From contig CAIPKZ010000344.1 of assembly GCA_903865775.1 (NCBI GenBank), positions 1 to 56,539 of the forward strand: 56,539 bases of DNA. Reading direction: 5' to 3'. This document shows positions 52,666 to 56,539 of the stretch, piece after piece (within the stretch, counting starts at the first letter, position 1; the number at the start of each line of letters is the position of its first letter). The notes beneath the pieces were generated by a model. It searched no databases. It saw nothing but the letters and a program-made list of their open reading frames with translations, and had not been told where the DNA came from. This stretch comes from an uncultured Prolixibacteraceae bacterium. GTDB lineage: Bacteria; Bacteroidota; Bacteroidia; Bacteroidales; Prolixibacteraceae. A program made the translations under genes and the position numbers.

Positions 52666-52778
52666 AATATCCTGTTTTCAGGGGATTGATTGGTTATCCA
52701 TTAAACCGGACTTTTACCTGAACAAGCTACAAAAAAATAGAGGACAATTAATCATTGAAATAATTAAAACAAAACATC
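52666..52778 (+). promoter_or_regulatory. Duplicated leader, copy 1, with CCTGTTTTCAGG inverted repeat
   Basis: AATATCCTGTTTTCAGG, then a TTATCNATTAAANC block and CTTTTACCTGAACAAGCT, then ACAAAAAA-GAGGA and a short AT-rich run lead to the ATG. The same order recurs at 53432-53534. The CCTG-TTTT-CAGG inverted repeat (52671-52682) lies 108 bp before the start codon and in the gap divergent from the kinase gene, so it is an operator candidate. Confidence 0.6.
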
Positions 52779-53321
52779 ATGAAAAAGATTCTGTTCATCA
52801 TCGTTCTGACTTTATCAGTAAATACATTAATTCAAGCTCAGACTCCGGTTAGTTCGAAGTATCAAAGAACTGGGTCGATCCCTTTAACACCTTCTCCTAC
52901 AGCAAAAGCTTATCAAATTCAGAAACTACCTGATCTTAAGGTTGTCTCCATAAGTATTGCCAAATTAAGAAGTTCTCAGGAAGTAACTGGATTGACAAGT
53001 TACGACTTTGAAGTTACTTATACCATTAAGAATGAAGGTAATATTGCAATTGATGCAAGGTCTGTTGATATTGGTGGAACAATCGATTATGAGAATGCCA
53101 CAGTGACCAGACCGATTGGCGGATGTGGTTGTAGTCTGACTTCGCTTTCAGGAGAGATAATTAATCCTGGAGCAACCTACGGAGGCTCTTACCGGTGTCA
53201 TAATGTTTCTCTTGAAAACAGCAGACGTTACATTTATTCGATCAAAGTGGATCAGAATGGGAGAGTAACCGAAATAAATGAACAAAACAACATAGCTCAG
53301 ATATCCATATTGTTTCAATAA
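52779..53321 (+). CDS. Exported CARDB-like protein
   Basis: A 180-residue frame with a signal peptide ('FIIVLTLSVNTLIQAQ'). The mature part contains one CARDB-type beta-sandwich: 'LPDLKVVSISIAKLRSSQEV', 'YDFEVTYTIKNEGNIAIDAR', 'INPGATYGGSYRCHNVSLEN' and 'YSIKVDQNGRVTEINEQNNI'. The last phrase is the classical 'D.....V.E.NE.NN' ending of the domain. Two closely spaced Cys ('GGCGCSLTS') plus one later Cys may form a disulfide. Such domains are found in surface adhesion and protein-protein contact. It is the first plus-strand gene divergent from the kinase and might be its output or partner. Confidence 0.72.
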   Translation: MKKILFIIVLTLSVNTLIQAQTPVSSKYQRTGSIPLTPSPTAKAYQIQKLPDLKVVSISIAKLRSSQEVTGLTSYDFEVTYTIKNEGNIAIDARSVDIGGTIDYENATVTRPIGGCGCSLTSLSGEIINPGATYGGSYRCHNVSLENSRRYIYSIKVDQNGRVTEINEQNNIAQISILFQ

Positions 53322-53431
53322 TGGAATAAACGCTGTAGCTACAGACTAATATATACATGCAATTAGTGCTCACTGAAAATGATGGGTCTGGTGCGCAAGT
53401 CATATTGGTGAGCTTGGAGACTATATAACTA

Positions 53432-53534
53432 AATATCCTGTTTTCAGGAGTTTGGTTATCTATTAAATCAGACTTTTACCTGAACAAGCTTACAAAAAAG
53501 AGGATAATTCATTGAATAACTAAAAAAAATTATC
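53432..53534 (+). promoter_or_regulatory. Duplicated leader, copy 2
   Basis: This repeats the elements of 52666-52778 in the same order, with CCTGTTTTCAGG at 53437-53448 and CTTTTACCTGAACAAGCT 31 bp on, ending 98 bp after the inverted repeat at an ATG-AAAAAG start. Two neighbouring transcription units therefore carry a homologous upstream region. Confidence 0.6.
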
Positions 53535-54188
53535 ATGAAAAAGTTACTGCTAATTACTATTTTGAGTGCAATTGCAATGGGAAATCTGTATGCACAGTTT
53601 AAAACAACAAAAACCATTAAAAATACTCAAAACTTAAATCAGTCGATTCCGCCGCCACCACCGCCGCCTACAACCAACAAAACTGCAGCTCCAATATCAA
53701 ATACAAATGCGCCCGCCAGTGTTTATAAATTAACCTCAGCAAGGGTTAATATCAGGACCGGAAATGACAATAAAGAGTTTCCTTCTGCCGTACGCGTTAG
53801 TATTGGAGTAAGGGGTGGAAATATGGAGTACGCCTATTTTCTACAGGAGAACCTGAAAAATGAAATGAAAAGCAACTCCAATACCGAATTTGGGTTAGAA
53901 AAATCAAAGGGATATTTGAAAGATATCACATTGGACGTTTTGCAAAATACAGGATTTCATCTGAGAATAGCTTACACTGCCAATTTTCAATTAGACGCCT
54001 GGAAAATTGAGGGTGTGTCGGCAACTATAGAGTTTAGAGACCAAAACGGCAACCTGCACCCCACTCTTGGGCAGAAAACAATAACATTTAGTAATGCAAA
54101 TGGTTTCTTAAATGGCTATCCTGGAGGCTACTATATGATTTGCAATACTGATGGTTATTTTAACCCGCTATCTGCGTTTACTGAATAG
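53535..54188 (+). CDS. Hypothetical exported protein with polyproline linker
   Basis: A 217-residue frame with a signal peptide ('LLITILSAIAMGNLYAQ') and then a flexible linker with 'QSIPPPPPPPTTNKTA'. The folded part 'TSARVNIRTGNDNKEFPSAV' followed by 'RVSIGVRGGNMEYAYFLQEN' looks like a PLAT/lipocalin-type or other beta-sandwich, with 'LDAWKIEGVSATIEFRDQNG' near the end, where a ligand or membrane-contact role is possible. I do not recognise a named family. It begins an apparent three-gene operon with the TPR protein (18 bp gap) and the partial gene at 56375. Confidence 0.65.
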   Translation: MKKLLLITILSAIAMGNLYAQFKTTKTIKNTQNLNQSIPPPPPPPTTNKTAAPISNTNAPASVYKLTSARVNIRTGNDNKEFPSAVRVSIGVRGGNMEYAYFLQENLKNEMKSNSNTEFGLEKSKGYLKDITLDVLQNTGFHLRIAYTANFQLDAWKIEGVSATIEFRDQNGNLHPTLGQKTITFSNANGFLNGYPGGYYMICNTDGYFNPLSAFTE

Positions 54189-54206
54189 TAAATTAAATCG
54201 TTCATT

Positions 54207-56336
54207 ATGAAAAAATATCTTTTTACTGCTGTCCTTTTACTTCTAATGATTGTCACTTATAGCCAGACAAAATCTAAAGAAAAAGCACCTACTCAGAACG
54301 AAGTGCAGGACATGATGAAAGAACTGCAGAAAGCGATGGATGAAATAAGTCCGGAAGACAAGAAAGAAATGGAAGACATGGGTTTTAAGATGCCATCGAC
54401 TACAAATATTCCGAATTTAACCGACGAGCAATTGCAGGCGGGTGCTGATGAATTATCAAGGATTGTTCCTGAAAGGGATTTGGCAAGGATTACAGCTATT
54501 CCAAAAGATTTAAGCGACAGTCGGATGGGAGCCTATATCACGGCGGTACAAAGCAGTGCAAGCCTCCTGCTAAAACCGGAAATTAAAAGCATGAGCGACA
54601 AAATTTACAGCTATATCAAATCAAACAGCAAGAATAGTTCAGAAGCCGGAAATATGGCTATTGGTTTATGGATGGCTGCCAAACCTGAAATTGCTATTTA
54701 TACTCTGGGAAAAATTTGTGTTGACGAACCTAACAATTCAGATAACCTCAGTAACTATGCTTCCATGCTTTCCATGATGGGCGCACAACACATTGCAATC
54801 CCGATATTAAATAACCTAAACGCTAAATTTATTGGCAACAGCACTTTACTTAACAACCTGGGACAAGCCTGGTTCGGTCTTGGAGAAATAAACAAAGCTG
54901 AGAAATATTTAGACAGCACCATTCGAATATGCACATATCATCCACAGGCTAATTATACAAAATCATTTATTGAAGAAAGTAAAGGTAATACAGAAGCCGC
55001 AGTTGAAGCTGCCAGGCGAAGTATTAAACGTGGATACAGCAATGAAAAGGAAAACAGGCTTTATAAGCTGGGATATGATCTGGATAGTAAAGATATCTCA
55101 TGGGATAAACCTTTGCCTCAGGATCCGCTGGGACTGGTGAAATTCGAATGGCCGGCTTTCCCTAAGTCAGTAAGCAGCAGTATCCAATTGGAAAAAGAGT
55201 GGCAAGCATTCAGTGAGGCCTGTGCAAAAGAGAATACTGCATTGGCAAGCCAACAGGAACAACTGGAGGATGCCTCGGCTTCGATTGGTGAAGCACGCGA
55301 ACAAAAACTATTAAAAGCCAGTCGAACAGGACATGGCGGCTCCCCGTTTCCTCCCCTGGCTTATAAGGCATTTAAGAAGTTAAAGAATCTTGTTGACGAC
55401 AGTAATGGCCGTCGTTCCATTTCAATCCAGCAGAAAACAGATGCAATAATGGCTGCAAATGATGAGGTAGAAAATTTAAGCCAGTCACTCTCGGAGAAAT
55501 ATAAGATATTAGATGAGCGATATTATCCTCAATTTGGCGAAGGAAAGGCCAATCCTTTTGATGTAGCATGCAGTGACTACAATGGTGCAGCAGATGGTTA
55601 TTTAAATTCTGCAAATTCCTTACTGGAACAAACACAAAAAGATTATCTCGATGCTTTACGTCGCTACCTGAACGACCAGATTTATTACGGCCAGTATACC
55701 ATGTGGCCCGAACAATTTGAATTGGCAAAAGTTATGGCAAAAAGAAAATGGCTGGGAGCTATCAATCAAAAGGTGATGTTCGACGACCCGAGCTATTATT
55801 GCCAGGAGAAGGAAGAGATTAAACCAGGGAAAGGCAAACTTCAGAATTTTGACGATGTAGCCTGCCAGTACAAAAGCACAATGGATTTGAAAATTATAAC
55901 TTTTGAAAACAACTGTAGCCGCATGACAAGTACTTTCGATTTTATGTTTCTTAAGTATGTTAGAAAAGATGATTTTGAACGGGCAGAAAACGATACATAT
56001 ATCAGCAGCACTTATAAAATAAGTGCCGAAGCAGGTGAAGATAAAAAATGGGGACCGTTGAAAGTGGAAGCTAAAATTGGAGGAGGGATTGAATTTGAAT
56101 TTGGACGTCAAGGCATTGAGGATGTAACGATAATCGGAGAAGTAAAGGTGGGTGCAGGAACAGGCATACTCGATGAAGACGAAGAGACTGGTTCAACAGG
56201 AATTGGTATAGCGGGGAAAGATGCATTCCCCACAACATATGAAGCAGGTGTGGAAGGCCGCATCAGTATTATCAGCGGAAAAGGCTCTGTAAGTGGAACG
56301 GGTGTACTCGAAAATATCGAAATAACAAATTGGTAA
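54207..56336 (+). CDS. Exported TPR-repeat protein
   Basis: A 709-residue protein with a signal peptide ('LFTAVLLLLMIVTYSQ'). The N-terminus is acidic and helical ('EVQDMMKELQKAMDEISPED'). Residues about 130-280 hold TPR-like repeats ('NSDNLSNYASMLSMMGAQHI', 'STLLNNLGQAWFGLGEINKA', 'YHPQANYTKSFIEESKGNTE'). A long charged helical segment follows, which may be coiled coil. The C-terminal 100 residues ('GPLKVEAKIGGGIEFEFGRQ', 'GEVKVGAGTGILDEDEETGS') are Gly-rich beta strands. The mix suggests a surface-exposed scaffold. It is 18 bp after the polyproline protein. No enzymatic motif is seen. Confidence 0.68.
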   Translation: MKKYLFTAVLLLLMIVTYSQTKSKEKAPTQNEVQDMMKELQKAMDEISPEDKKEMEDMGFKMPSTTNIPNLTDEQLQAGADELSRIVPERDLARITAIPKDLSDSRMGAYITAVQSSASLLLKPEIKSMSDKIYSYIKSNSKNSSEAGNMAIGLWMAAKPEIAIYTLGKICVDEPNNSDNLSNYASMLSMMGAQHIAIPILNNLNAKFIGNSTLLNNLGQAWFGLGEINKAEKYLDSTIRICTYHPQANYTKSFIEESKGNTEAAVEAARRSIKRGYSNEKENRLYKLGYDLDSKDISWDKPLPQDPLGLVKFEWPAFPKSVSSSIQLEKEWQAFSEACAKENTALASQQEQLEDASASIGEAREQKLLKASRTGHGGSPFPPLAYKAFKKLKNLVDDSNGRRSISIQQKTDAIMAANDEVENLSQSLSEKYKILDERYYPQFGEGKANPFDVACSDYNGAADGYLNSANSLLEQTQKDYLDALRRYLNDQIYYGQYTMWPEQFELAKVMAKRKWLGAINQKVMFDDPSYYCQEKEEIKPGKGKLQNFDDVACQYKSTMDLKIITFENNCSRMTSTFDFMFLKYVRKDDFERAENDTYISSTYKISAEAGEDKKWGPLKVEAKIGGGIEFEFGRQGIEDVTIIGEVKVGAGTGILDEDEETGSTGIGIAGKDAFPTTYEAGVEGRISIISGKGSVSGTGVLENIEITNW

Positions 56337-56374
56337 AAGCGATTAGTCCATTCAATTTAAAACCTATAAATTAC

Positions 56375-56539
56375 ATGAAAATGAAATCTTTAATTCTATT
56401 TATTATCATATTTCTTTCAATCCAATCTTTAGCACAGGATTGCACAAAAGAACTTCTGGCACAAAAACCCGGCACCTGGAAAGTGGGAATGAAAGGTTCT
56501 ATTGCCGGCGTAACAGCAACTGATTTAGCAAAAGAAAAA
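56375..56539 (+). CDS. Exported hypothetical protein, N-terminal part (cut by window edge)
   Basis: The frame opens at the ATG 38 bp after the TPR gene and stays open to the window edge. A signal peptide ('KSLILFIIIFLSIQSLAQ') precedes 'DCTKELLAQKPGTWKVGMKG'. The phrase '..KPGTWKxGMxGSI' recurs in exported Bacteroidota proteins of unknown role. Only 55 residues are visible, so length and domain content cannot be judged. Confidence 0.7.
   Translation, partial: MKMKSLILFIIIFLSIQSLAQDCTKELLAQKPGTWKVGMKGSIAGVTATDLAKEK

Noticed and set aside
53330-53350. TGTAGCTACA palindrome after the CARDB gene as a terminator
   Set aside because: The stem is only five bases and there is no T-run.
1-56539. CRISPR arrays, tRNA or rRNA genes
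   Set aside because: No regularly spaced repeats of the right size and no cloverleaf or rRNA-like sequence were seen on reading the window.

Overview
The window looks like an accessory carbohydrate-utilisation region of a Bacteroidota chromosome, probably Marinilabiliales/Prolixibacteraceae-like. The support is a SusC/SusD pair, type IX secretion C-terminal sorting domains, many exported glycoside hydrolases, a TAnnTTTG-type promoter and few Shine-Dalgarno sequences. The taxonomic placement is inference. I saw no rRNA, tRNA or CRISPR array.

Layout. (A) 1-7743, minus strand: a fucosidase operon (GH29-like, GH95-like, and a GH95 cut by the window edge). The first two share repeated Ig-like linkers, a near-identical CBM6 and a T9SS tail. 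(B) 8636-15013, plus strand: an alpha-mannoside operon (GH92, a GH63/MGH1-like enzyme, GH125). An AraC/cupin regulator (minus strand) follows, divergent from pbfA-phnX and a 5'-truncated phnW relic for aminophosphonate breakdown. Next comes one long operon with an SSS symporter, a transaldolase-family enzyme, iolB, iolD, iolA, iolE, iolG, susC and susD, closed by a strong terminator at 33033-33082. (C) 33812-46056: a decayed GH29 fucosidase pseudogene, then a rhamnoside-type operon (GH106, DUF5703 protein, DUF4450 protein, GH78), closed by a terminator at 46178-46207. (D) 47066-49673: AT-rich, lineage-specific exported hypotheticals. (E) 50031-56539: a NarL-type two-component system (minus strand) divergent from genes for exported CARDB, proline-rich and TPR proteins.

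Four relics of one repeat, resembling the 3' end of a serine recombinase gene, sit in the same orientation at or near the module boundaries (8167, 33421, 46506, 49922). The locus therefore looks like a composite of blocks.

The main hypothesis concerns module B. The inositol set has iolG, iolE, iolD, iolB and iolA but no iolC kinase or iolJ aldolase in the window. Instead it has a TalB/FSA-fold enzyme that could split 5-keto-2-deoxygluconate directly. The phosphonate operon and the inositol operon carry the same two-part inverted-repeat element with identical spacing, so they are probably one regulon. Mannosidases, hydroxy-aminoethylphosphonate degradation and inositol degradation side by side suggest a substrate such as a protist phosphono-glycoinositol lipid or lipophosphonoglycan. 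This is inference and needs testing.
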